This document shows, piece after piece, positions 19,797 through 30,398 of a stretch of 64,000 bases of DNA. The notes under the pieces are model-generated. The model was not told the DNA's origin, searched no databases, and saw nothing but the letters and a program-made list of their open reading frames with translations. Source of the DNA: Mesorhabditis belari (taxonomy: Eukaryota > Nematoda > Chromadorea > Rhabditida > Rhabditidae); NCBI GenBank assembly GCA_958450365.1, contig CAUEEP010000741.1, forward strand, positions 2,118,501 through 2,182,500, given 5' to 3'. Every line of letters begins with the position of its first letter. Position 1 is the first letter of the stretch. The translations under genes and the position numbers were made by a program.

Positions 19797-20637
19797 TTAG
19801 ACTGTCCAGAAAGTCTTTTCGTTTCTTTTCGTACTTCCATTTAAAACCAACAAATGCACCAATTGAACGACGGTTTATTTCATTAGAAAAACCAATTATT
19901 TCTCTGCAAAATGACATTTAAAATTGGTTTACACTGTCTGATATCTGGGTAGCACTGTCTGATATCTAGGAGCGTGAAGTCGGGCAGTTAAAATGCGGTT
20001 CGATGATGCGGTTTATACACTTTCAGCTAAGGAAACCTATCTTCGTGTCAATACATAAAAGATAGAGCACAAAAAGTTTGGTATATAGCCAAATTTTCAG
20101 AGAAATTGCTTCAGCCAATTTCTTCGTAGAGGTTTTTATAGATCAAAAACATTCTCGAATTCTCGAATTTGGTAGAAAGTTAACCGAAATGACTTGAATA
20201 GATGGAGAATTGAATAAAAACACTTTTTAAAAAGCAAAATAACATTAAAACGGGTTTAATATGTCTGGCTTTTTTTGGGAGCGTAAAGTCGGGTAGTCAA
20301 AAAGGGCGATGGCTCGATAATGTAAATAGATGGAATCGATCAAATTAGACACTTTAGCTAACGAAACCTATCTTCGTGTCAATAGATAAAAGATAGAGCA
20401 CAAAAAGTTTAGTATATAGCCAAATTTTCAGAGAAATTGCTTCAACCAATTTCTTCGTAGAGGTTTTTATAGATCAAAAACACGTTTTCATTCTCGAATT
20501 TGGTACAAAGTCAACCAAAATTGACTTAAAAAGTTGGAAATCGAACAAAAAAAAACACTTTTATTGAGTGGAAACCATAGGTTAATTGGTGAATTTGTTA
20601 TTTTTCCACGTTTCAACTGACTTTCTGGACAGCCTAA
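19797..20637. mobile_element. Mariner-type MITE (CTGTCCAGAAAGTC ends)
   Basis: Ends ttagactgtccagaaagt and actttctggacagcctaa, with a TA on each side. It contains two related internal blocks (19850-20230 and 20230-20600, both with cttcgtgtcaata(c/g)ataaa), so part of the interior is duplicated. No transposase survives. Confidence 0.75.
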
Positions 20638-20711
20638 TAAAAATTTAAAGAAAAGATTGGTCTATGAGATCAAGCTAATCGATACCAATAGCTTTTATTG
20701 AAAGCAAACTA

Positions 20712-21149
20712 TACCGTAAATACTGTAATAGTGCCCCACCCCTCGTACAGTCACGTAGTCGCAAAAGTTTTTTAGTATTTCATTTTTTTTCAAAGCGCCC
20801 GTACTTTCAAAAAATACGTCTTTGGTATCAAAAAATAGCTGAAATTCAGGGCTATTTTTTGATACCTAAACGCGCATTGTAGCATAAACCAGTGTCGAGA
20901 AAAACTCGTTCAAAGCTAGACACACTAGACGACGCAACACTCCGCACCGTCATTACGAGGGTGGAGTACTATTACAGTAAAACATACGTCTTTGGTATCA
21001 AAAAATAGCCCTGAATTTCAGCTATTTTTTGATACCTAAACGCGCATTGTAGCATAAACCAGTGTCGAGAAAAACTCGTTCAAAGCTAGACTACGCAACA
21101 CTTCGCACCGTCATTATGGGGGTGGGGTACTATTACAGTATTTACGGTA
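20712..21149. mobile_element. MITE with internal 175-bp direct duplication
   Basis: Ends taccgtaaatactgtaatag and ctattacagtatttacggta are inverted repeats. Inside, a segment with acgtctttggtatcaaaaaa and accagtgtcgagaaaaactc occurs twice. The flanks (about 20640-20711 and 21150-21215) look like a split copy of the neighbouring 19.8-kb family, so this element is nested. Confidence 0.7.
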
Positions 21150-21403
21150 GGTTAATTGGTGAATTGGTTATTTTCAACGAAAGTATGAAAAGAAACAAAA
21201 AAAAAGACTTTCTGGATGGCTTCAAAAATGAATCGACTTGAAAAAGAATCGACTCGAAAATGAATCGACTTGAAAAAGAATCGAAAACGAATATAAATTC
21301 GTGTCTAGCTGAGAACCAAATAATTCAAAGAACAGCCGCAGTACCAGCTAAATAAAAAAGCTGATAGAATTTGCTGTTAAAGTTGAATACACTAACATTT
21401 TAG

Positions 21404-24400
21404 GGATATCAGCGTGCCGACAACAAGCGATGGCCCCGCGTCACCGAAAAGCTCTCAAAATAAAGAGGCAATCTACACAATTGTCGCATCAGTTCCGATA
21501 GGTAGAACAATTTTACTGGACTTACTTTAGATTACAGGTTATAAGCACAAAAGCCCAAAGCAAAAGCTGTAAAAGCTTTAAAAGAGATGACTTGGCTCCA
21601 AAAGCTTTAAAAGAGATTTCTGTCGAGGGAAAGACACCAAATCAAGCTGGCCTTTTATCTAAATTTTGGACTTTTTAAGATGCCGCTACACGCTCCCTAA
21701 ATAACGGCTTTGGTAGGCTAGTGCCTGGTAGTCTAGTGGATAGCCTGGTAGCCTGGTAGTCTAGTGGATAGCCTGGTAGCCTGGTAGTCTAGTGGATAGC
21801 CTGGTAGCCTGGTAGTCTAGTGGATAGCCTGGTAGCCTGGTAGTCTAGTGGATAGCCTGGTAGCCTGGTAGTCTAGTGGATAGCCTGGTAGCCTGGTAGT
21901 CTAGTGGATAGCCTGGTAGCCTGGTAGTCTAGTGGATAGCCTGGTAGCCTGGTAGTCTAGTAGATAGCCTGGTAGCCGGTAGTCTAGTGGATAGCCTGGT
22001 AGCCTGGTAGTCTAGTGGATAGCCTGGTAGCCTGGTAGTCTAGTGGATAGCCTGGTAGCCTGGTAGTCTAGTAGATAGCCTGGTAGCCTGGTAGTCTAGT
22101 AGATAGCCTGGTAGCCTGGTAGTCTAGTAGGCAGCCTGGTAGCTTGGTAGTCTAGTAGGCAGACTGGTAGCCTGGTAGTCTAGTAGGCAGCCTGGTAGAC
22201 TACTAAACCAATTACATTCTTTGCCCCAAGTTCGAGTCCCACCCTCGCCAAACTTTTTTGCTTTTTTAAAAAGCTATTTCCCTACATATTTGCAATGAAT
22301 AAACTAGTTGAATTTTCTTCGCTTTCTTCGCCAAATGCTATTTTAATACTTATCTACTGAATCGGATACTTTAAAAGGTTCTAGCTTTTGTAAATTATTT
22401 GTTGAAGTTACAGAAAGCCCTGTAAAAAACAACAAACGTGTAAACAATTCAATGCAAATATGAGTCAACAATTCAATGCAAATATGTAAGGAAAGTTTTT
22501 TAAAAAGTGAGAAAATTTGACGAGAGTGAGACCCGAACTTGAAGGGGTACTAAATGTACTAAAAGGCCAAAATGTACTAAATTCCGTAGCCTAGCAGACT
22601 ATCCACTAGACTATCGAAGCAGTTTTTAGGACTGTCTCATAAAGAGCTCAAAATTCAAGGTGATTTTCTATGCCAAATATCCCACGACGTTTGCGAAGCG
22701 TTTTGTAAAAACTAAAAACGGATTCAAAATCCCAATGACTGACTCTATAACATGACTGACTCTATAATTAGAGTCAGTCATGTTATAGAGTCAGTCATGT
22801 TATGGAGTCAGTCATGTTATAGAGTCAGTCAGTCATGTTAGAGAGTCAGTCAGTCAGTCATGACTGACTTGAATTGTTGACTCGTGTCATGACTGACTGA
22901 CTCTAATTTGACTCGAGTTAAAGAAATCTGACTCGAGTCAAAGAAATCTGACTCGAGTCAAAGAAAACCAGCTAGACTCGGTATCTTTCCCTTGACTCTT
23001 TTAGAAATCTTGAATTTCAGATGAACCCGATTTTGTCTACACTCATCTCCTCCAATTGAGCCAATGCTACGAAGCAATGGCTCTTAACCAAAAAATTGTC
23101 GCATTCACGAGCGATATGCCGGTGCGTAAAGCTTTCTATGGACTTGTGTACAATTGTGAGTTGAAATTTTGTAACTTTTGTACAGAAAACATTCAGCTAC
23201 GAGAACGGGTTTAATTGTTGATCCAAAATCGTACAATATTATTGGTGTTCTTTCGGTGACCGATTTTATTATGGTTTTGATGAAACTGTGGAAATACCAG
23301 AAGCAAATAAACGGTAAATTTTTCCAGTCATTCTTTCGCTTTCTAGTCGTTTAATATCACTTTTTCTCTTTCAACTACCGATTTTGGGGATTTATGTTTG
23401 AAAGAATTAAATAAAAGAAATTCAAAAAATTTATTACGCTTATGCAAGTGCTATAGTTGCAAACAAAAGTAAAAGCTTATTCTGGCAAACTCCTTTCCGT
23501 TGTCGGACTTGGGGCTCCAAACGTTCCGAAAATTTCCAAAAAGAGGAGGAAAAAAACAAAATTTTTTTTTATGGAGAGTGGTGGGGAGGGGGGTAAAGTT
23601 AAAACAAAAGTGAAAGCTTACCAATCTGTTGGCGAACTCCTTTCCGTTGTCGGACTGAAGAATTTTTGGGGCTCCAAACGTTCCGAATATTTCCATTAGA
23701 TGATCGACAACTTCAAATTGTGCTTTATGCAAGTGCTTATGCAAGTGCTATAGTTGCAAACAAAAGTAAAAGCTTATCAATCTGTTGGCGAACTCCTTTC
23801 CGTTGTCGGACTGAAGAATTTTTGGGGCTCCAAACGTTCCGAATATTTCCATTAGATGATCGACAACTTCAAATTGTGTTTTCCTTTGCAATGCCCGCAA
23901 AACGCATATATAATTTGCAGAAAGCATATAATATTTGCAAGAACTTTAGAAAATGAGAGCAGCAATGGGTTGAGCCCACAAGTGTTGGCCGATCTCGTCG
24001 GTTGCATGCCCGTCTCGCGCTGGAAAGGTAGAATTTCTGGCGCAAGCCGACAATGTGAACCCGGTGCGCAAAAGCGTAATACTTTCACCAATATGTAGCA
24101 ATATTTACCAATTTTATCAGTTAATTTCTCAAGCACATTTTTAGAGCATCAAAAGTTGGACAGTGAAACCTATCGGGGATTCATCACGGCCAATATAAAA
24201 GACAGGTGAAGTTGAAGTAAACAAGTAAATCTTAAAGGAGGGTTCGAATTAGGTTACATATTTCATTTAGAAATGACTAAAGTTAATCGTTTTATCCATC
24301 ATTTATCAGGTATTAAAGGATGGAATCAGTTTTGGTCAGTTTCAACCTTGAACCCTCACTTTGGTATTTTATAGTTAGTTTGACAAGATCGAAAATTTGT

Positions 24401-27400
24401 AGAACCTGATAAGAATAAAGCTTTTGCGTGTTTGGATGACCGGAAATGCGACTTTGGATGATCGGAAATGCGACTTCTAAGCGCGTGATTAGTACCCTAC
24501 TAGACCAGTTTTTATGTATAGATACCAGATCCAGTCCTTGATCCAAAGTGAAACAGGCGCTTTCACTCACTGATCTGATCCAAACTGATCCAAACTTTCA
24601 TCCAAACTTTCCGCGAAAGAGCATTCCATGCTTGTAGTAATGATAATCTCCTGGAATGATCCATTCAGCATTTTCCAACTGCGGTTCCAAGGGTTCTTCC
24701 AACTGCGTCCTCGAAACTTCAGTATTTCAGCTATTTTTGATTTGGACGGATGTAGAATTTGTACCACATTTCTAATAATATTTAAGGCAAGAACTGATCC
24801 CAAAAATTTGGGCATAGTGACCCTCCGCACAGCTATTCACCGCTCCTTCTACTTTAACGATTTCAAAAGGGAACGCTTATCTATCGAGAGGAGGCGCCAG
24901 ATGGAGAGCATTTACTGGCGCGCACAAAGGGCATCTCGCTAGTGATTTACATAGGGATTCTGCTTTTGCATTGTACATGGCATAAAAAGAAGATATTCAG
25001 CTGTAAGTTTGTACCCGGCGGTTTTCGGGGTCGGCGAATCTCTTGGCGTTATTCATTTTATTGATTCTACCAATTGGAACCCGGGTTTAATTAGTCTAAA
25101 CTAGTGGGAAATGGTTCTAATTCGAACCCCTCCTTTAAGATTTGACATCTCTTCAAATTGATAATTTTAGTTTATTCCACGCGGTGCGAATTTTGTGGTC
25201 TCGCCGAGTGCACCGTTTACCGATCATGGACAAATCGACCAACGATTGCATGTTCATTCTCACACATCGGCGAATTTTGCACTTCTTGTGGAATTACGTT
25301 AGTTCCGATCGAACAAACTATACAACTTAAACTATTGGGTTGGTGAATGGAAAACTGCGGGACTTTGAACTAAAATTTATTCAACATAAAACCATAAATT
25401 CATTCCAAATAATCTTCATTATTATTGACAACTTCTGCCCATTTTACAGGCAATTTGCGGATTCCTCTTTCGTAGTAGGATTTCGGTTTGTGTGTGAGAC
25501 AAGTGTGAGACTCAAAAATGGAGGACTGGAGATGGAGACTGGAGATCCCAGTTTGAGCACTTTCTTCAAAAGAAACCCATTTTGGTGTCAATGGAAAAGT
25601 TGTAGAGAATCAAAAATCAAGCTTATATCCAAATTTCCAAAAAGATACACTTAGTAGTTTCGCTTAAAATGCATGTTTTGTTGCAAGTTTTGTGAAAATT
25701 CGTAAATTTGGCATTTCTTGAAAACCAGTTTTTGAATCGTTCTGAAAATTTGGCTATAAGCTTGATTTTTGATTCTCTACAACTTTTCCATTGACACCAA
25801 AATGGGTTTCTTTTGAAGAAAGTGCTCAAACTGTCACATGTGACAATAGCCCGCAGTTTTCAATTCACCAATCAAATAAATGAAAACTGCTGGAAGAAAC
25901 TCTGAACAAGTGGCCCTCTAGACTTTACTTTCCAAAAAAACGCAAATAATACAACACTTCAACTGATTTTTCTTTTCGAAAACCTTTCAGACACTACCGT
26001 AAACCTGTCTGTCTGGACTTTCGGACAGACAGGATTACGGTAGATAGTTCAAAAAAATCTCTTTTTCCTCTAAATTGATCACTTTACTTTACTCACGGCT
26101 ACTTACTCAGTTTTCAATTCACCAACCCAATAGTAAACTTTGAAAAGTTAATCAGCTTAAAGAAATCTAATACAGAGGATAAAGAAGTATTTTGGTGTAT
26201 CCAACAGCTGTAAAGCTGTATATAGCCAACAGCCAACTGTAAAGTGCTCATTTCAGCCAAGTGCAATATGCTGAAAGCGTGAAAGTGTGAGATTCTCTGT
26301 AAACTTAAACCTTAAAGCTGAAAATTTCAAAAACTGAAACTTCACAAACTGAAATTCAATATTATAGAAAGTTTACTATTATATTAATCCAATTATTCAT
26401 TCAAATCTTATCGCAAAAAGTCTCATCTTTGCACTTTTTAGTGTCTCCTTTTGCCCCGACCTGCCTACATGAGTGAAAGCATTCAAAAGCTTCAACTCGG
26501 CTGCTGGAAAGATATCATCTATGTGCGTAAATTTTGAGTTTATATTGTTTACCGTATTCTCTCTAATAGTAGTACGCACTACTATTTTTTGAACCCCCTC
26601 CTGGACCGCAATACTATCAGAGAGTGCAGTACTATTAAAGAGTTTTATCATTTACCAAAGTAAGACAGATCTAAGATTTGTTCCAAAAATTCTTGCAACT
26701 CTTTCACGTACTCCTTTGGCTCCTTTGTCTTTGGCTCCTGACATACAGTTGCGGGCCGGCGAGTTGACAATTTGTGTCTTGACAAACAACAAAAAGATGT
26801 TTTTGCACTTTGCACGACAATTTTAGATTTTTTGCTAACTTTTTCATGTGAAAAATAGTTAATAAATGAATAAAAAAGGCTCATTTTTGCTTGCTTGAAT
26901 AGCTTTAGAATGTCACATAAACATAAAGTCAAAAAGGTCTAGATGAAAAGGAGAACCAGAAATTCAAATTTTCGTGGGTGCACTACTATTTTTTCAACTC
27001 CCTCCTGGACCGCAATACTATTAGAGAGTGCACTACTATTAGAGAGCACTACTATTAAAGAGTGCACTATTATTAGAGAGAATACGGTATTTTGTTTATT
27101 TTGAAGCTTTATATTTGATTTTAACAATTTCATTCTTTCCCCTTTTATCCTATTTTTGTTAGGTCGAAGAAAGAACCCCTCTAATCGATGTGCTTGATCT
27201 TCTCATCGATCAACGCGTCAGTGGCGTTCCAGTCGTGGAAAATGGCTCTAAAAAGGTAAACACATTAAAGAAAAATAGCAAAAACCCTTCAAATTTTTAG
27301 CTAGTCAATGTTTACACGCGATTCGACGCGATTGCTGTTGGATTTGATGAGAATTTCCCGAAACTCGACATGTCCGTCGAAGAAGCGGTGAACAGGAGGA

Positions 27401-28998
27401 GCACTTTGTTTGTTAGTGTTGCCATCTTTGTCTTTGCTGCTATTTTAAAGCTATCTATGTTAGCTGTAGATCTGAAAATTTGTAACCGCGGGCATTCTGG
27501 GATAGAGAATCGGAATCCGTTATGAGTTTTTGAGCGACTTTCATTTCCAAGCCAATACGATCATCACAAATCACAAAACTCTCTAAAAACTTGGGTAATT
27601 AAACCAAATGAAATTTTCAAAATAGAGCGGCTTTCTGTAGAAACCAGTTAGGGATTCGAATTCCTCATCGTCGAAAACCCCTGGTGCAAATTTTCAGAGC
27701 AATCGGCCTCAAAAAAAATGCTAAATCATGTACGGTCCACCCGTGGGCTGTACCGGTGGCCAACCGGTGGCCAACCGGTGGGTGTAAATGTGTTAAAGGT
27801 TAAACTCTAAAGCATCAAGTTATCCCATAGCTGGATTTTATTGTAGGTTTTACACCAAAAATCTTTTCTAGGGTGGTACAAGTGGCGGTGATTCGGTGGT
27901 GACCGTCGCCGAGAACGCCACGATGTGGACGGTGCTCGAGGTGTTCATTGAGAGAAATGTACATAGACTTTTTGCAATCGATGACAACAATAATTTGAAG
28001 GTTAGTTGAGGACAAAATGATGCAGTTGACTAGAAAGAGGACAATGGAAGGAGTACAATGGAAAGAGTACAATGGAAAGAGCACAATGGAAAGAGTACAA
28101 TGGAAAGAGTACAATGGAAAGAGTACAATGGAAAGAGTACATTTAATAATCATTTTATGAACAATAAGTGACCTGTCTGATTGAATCTGACACTACATGC
28201 TGTCACTTATTAATGACTTACAATTAGTTTAAACAAAAAAGATCTTATTTTAAAGGTCTAGAACTATACACAATAACAATTCAAAGTTCAAATCGAGTTC
28301 AACGTAGGCTTAAAATGAAAAGACAAAGTTTTTTTATGGAGTCGCATGATAACAACGCGAAATTTTGCAGTAAAACAACGCAATTTTCAGTTAAAAGGGC
28401 ACTGCGGTTGACTGTATCGTCAAATTTGAAGATTTTTTGCTGCTAGAATTTCTAGAATTCATAAAGTCATGAAAAAATGATGCCAGAATTCGAAAATGTC
28501 TATGAATTTTCCTGGAAAAAGATTCCATTAGCATGTTATGTCTTTAGAAGCTGTAGAAGCTGTAGAAGCTGCAGAAGCTGTAGAAGCTGTAGAAGCTGTA
28601 AAATGATGAATAAAACATAAATATTTAATGCAAATGTGTCCAAAAAAGAAAAGAAAAAGAAAAACAAGAAAATTGGTTATGGGAGATTCGAACCCAAGCC
28701 GAAAAAGCTTCATAAGTTCCGAAGACTAGCACATTATCCACTAGACCACAGAAGCCGTTGGAAAGTTTTCTTGTGGCGCATTGGCCACATTTGGGACGGG
28801 TTTTTGGCTGAGCATTTAGTAAAAAAACTCTTCCAAACCAACTTGAACTAGAAGCTTACTCGCTAATGTAACTTATCCTCAAAAATTTCTCTTAAAAACT
28901 TTAAATTGCAGGGAGTGATCTCATTGTCGGACATGATTTGGTACATGGTAATCCGGCCATACGAGGATAAACACAAAACGATGAAAAAGAGTCAATGA
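21404..28998 (+). CDS. AMP-activated protein kinase gamma (regulatory) subunit, N-terminus incomplete
   Basis: The nucleotide-sensing, non-catalytic subunit of the AMPK heterotrimer, with four CBS repeats that bind AMP/ADP/ATP. Ten exons in continuous phase: 21404-21501, 23021-23155, 23197-23313, 24145-24205, 25171-25297, 26442-26522, 27163-27255, 27301-27411, 27872-28000 and 28912-28998 (stop TGA). They give about 345 residues. The first exon is Ser/Pro-rich, as in AMPK-gamma N-terminal tails. Recognisable blocks: YGLVYNSTRTGLIVD and GVLSVTDFIMVL (CBS1), VHRLPI and FILTHRRILHFL (CBS2), LPRPAYM, VSGVPVVENG and VYTRFDAIAVGF (CBS3), VHRLFAIDDNNNLKGVISLS (CBS4). An upstream exon ending in phase 2 is still missing. 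Long introns contain repeats. Several donors are GTTAGT, and one is GTGCGT, chosen because it keeps the frame. C. elegans has several aakg paralogues; which one this matches is unknown. Confidence 0.85.
21713..22256 (+). repeat. tRNA-like unit with amplified A-box segment
   Basis: About 17 tandem copies of a 28-bp unit (gtagtctagtggatagcctg core) are followed by a single tRNA-like 3' part: aagttcgagtcccaccctcg, then cca and a run of T (22220-22256). tagtctagtggata is a tRNA A-box-type sequence, and gttcgagtccc is a B box. A non-amplified relative is on the minus strand at 22500-22625, supporting the view that one promoter element of a tRNA-derived repeat expanded. Lies in the AMPK-gamma intron 21502-23020. 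Confidence 0.75.
22500..22625 (-). repeat. tRNA-derived repeat, non-amplified relative
   Basis: Minus strand: tagtctagtggatagtctg (A box), then after about 75 bases aagttcgggtctcactctcg (B box), followed by a T-rich stretch that could stop Pol III. Too long between boxes to fold as a normal tRNA. Confidence 0.6.
22738..22975. repeat. Tandem and palindromic gagtcag repeats
   Basis: Copies of agagtcagtcatgttat in both orientations, followed by three copies of ctgactcgagtcaaagaaat. The end lies about 45 bp upstream of the acceptor of exon 23021-23155. Confidence 0.85.
23451..23890 (-). pseudogene. Triplicated fragment of a Ginger-like integrase
   Basis: On the minus strand three partial, directly repeated copies encode EIFGTFGAPKILQSDNGKEF (the block with the second catalytic aspartate of the DDE core), the same region as EIFGTFGAPQILQSDNGREF in the intact copy at 52.1 kb. 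The copies are separated by short unrelated sequence and end within the reading frame. They lie in the AMPK-gamma intron 23314-24144 and have no terminal repeats. Confidence 0.75.
24226..25146. mobile_element. Inverted-repeat element in an AMPK-gamma intron
   Basis: Ends aaatcttaaaggagggttcg and cgaacccctcctttaagatt are inverted repeats about 920 bp apart, filling most of intron 24206-25170. Around 24890-24955 it shares gcatctcgctagtgattta-like sequence with the 11.99-12.03 kb region. No transposase. Confidence 0.6.
25335..25876 (-). mobile_element. Mariner-derived MITE (copy of the 17310 family)
   Basis: Same ends and internal inverted duplication as 17310-17852, in opposite orientation, with the transposase tail (YYERGIRKLPVK) on the minus strand at 25400-25470. 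It lies in AMPK-gamma intron 25298-26441. Confidence 0.85.
25994..26042. repeat. Near-perfect hairpin
   Basis: The arms taccgtaaacctgtctgtc and gacagacaggattacggta flank a loop of about 11 bases. The TACCGTA tips match the termini of the larger MITEs at 5966, 20712, 26550 and 38617, so it may be a minimal derivative. Confidence 0.7.
26550..27089. mobile_element. MITE with TACCGTA ends
   Basis: Ends taccgtattctctctaatag and ctattattagagagaatacggta (inverted). Both subterminal regions contain ccctcctggaccgcaatact. It is inserted in AMPK-gamma intron 26523-27162, 28 bp after the donor. Confidence 0.75.
28022..28144. repeat. Minisatellite, agagtacaatggaa unit
   Basis: About eight copies of a 14-bp unit at the start of the last AMPK-gamma intron. 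Confidence 0.9.
28674..28762 (-). repeat. tRNA-derived sequence
   Basis: Minus strand: tggtctagtggataatg (A box) and gggttcgaatctccc (B box) spaced about 45 bases apart, then T runs. The acceptor arm does not close convincingly, so it is a pseudogene or SINE head. In the last AMPK-gamma intron. Confidence 0.5.
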
Positions 28999-29300
28999 GT
29001 CAAGTTTCTTTCTTTCAATTTTCTCGTATTCCCTCAATTTCTGTACATAGTAGGTCTTTTCCTTTATTGAATTCTCTCTGGTTTCTCGATTTGTTGATCT
29101 TGATGTAAATAGAGATCATTCATGAAACGTTGTAGCAATTTTTTGCGAGTTCTTCGGGTTTTTCCTACGGCCCTCACATCTAAATAACATCTAAATAACA
29201 TCTAAATAACATCTAAATAGCATCTATTGGGTTGTCCAGTTTGTACTAGTGATAGTTTTGTACCAATCGACAGAGAAGGACTCCAATGATACTAAAAGTA

Positions 29301-29792
29301 TTGGGTTGTCCAGTTATGAATGCGCGTTTTTACTATTTTGTAAATTTCTCAAGATATCGAACAGATGTATATGAGTGTTATATATCATTCGAAAGCTGAA
29401 GATCTCCTCTACATTTTGGAATAAAAAAGCTTTTCAATTCATTCAACTTTTTGGGAAATTGACTGCACAAAGGGAGAGGTCGTTTTCGGAAAAAACCCAT
29501 TTCAACTTAGCTATTCCTCAAGTTTTATGGTGTAAAATAACCGCCCAGAAAAGTAAAGATGCTCTGAAGTTGTTATATTTAAAAAACGTTGTATTGATAT
29601 ATCTATTAGCCAAACATCAAACGGTTAACTCAATTTGAGCGGAGCCAAAACTTGAGCCAAAGGCGCCCTTCCATTTTTTGGCCACCTCTTCTTCTGTGCA
29701 GTCAATTTCCCAAAAAGTTGAATGAATTCAAAAACTTTTTATATCAAGCTTTCTAATAGTAAAAAACGCGCATTCATAACTAGAAAACCCAA
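29301..29792. mobile_element. Mariner-type MITE (TTGGGTTGTCCAG ends)
   Basis: Ends ttgggttgtccagttatgaa and the inverted ttcataactagaaaacccaa. Related to 53582-54126 and 54594-55170; the 54.6-kb copy matches through most of its length. A truncated head of another element (29225-29299) precedes it. Confidence 0.75.
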
Positions 29793-29813
29793 CAAATAAC
29801 AATTTGCATATTA

Positions 29814-30357
29814 TTGGGTTGGTTAATTGAAAACTGCGGGACTTTGAACTAAAATTTATTGAACATAAAACCATCGAATCATTCCAAATAATCTTCATTA
29901 TTATTAACAACTTCTGCCCATTTTACAGGCAATTTGCGGATTCCTCTTTCATAGTAGGATTTCGGTTTGTGTATGAGACAAGTGTGAGACTCAAAAATGG
30001 AGGACTGGAGATGGAGACTGGAGATCCCAGTTTGAGCACTTTCTTCAAAAGAAACCCATTTTGGTGTCAATAGAAAAGTTGTAGAGAATCAAAAATTAGG
30101 CTTATAGCCAAATTTCCAAAAAAGATACACTTAGTAGTTTCAGCTTAAAATGCAAGTTTTGTGAAGATTTGGCATTTCTTTCTTAAACTTGGCATTTCTT
30201 GAAAACCAGTTTTTGAATCGTTCTGAAAATTTGGATATAAGCTTGATTTTTGATTCTCTACAACTTTTCCATTGACACCAAAATGGGTTTCTTTTGAAGA
30301 AAGTGCTCAAACTGTCACATGTGACAATAGCCCGCAGTTTTCAATTCACCAACCCAA
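29814..30357 (-). mobile_element. Mariner-derived MITE (copy of the 17310 family)
   Basis: 544 bp with TA on both sides, ends ttgggttggttaattgaaaa / ttttcaattcaccaacccaa. The transposase tail is on the minus strand at about 29879-29950. It lies between the AMPK-gamma 3' end and TTR gene A. Confidence 0.85.
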
Positions 30358-30398
30358 TATTTTATTGATCTTTTTTACTTATTTCTTTTGTGAATCTC

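Noticed and set aside
22738..22975. CRISPR-like or regulatory array
   Set aside because: Contiguous tandem and palindromic gagtcag repeats without unique spacers, in a eukaryotic intron; an ordinary simple repeat.
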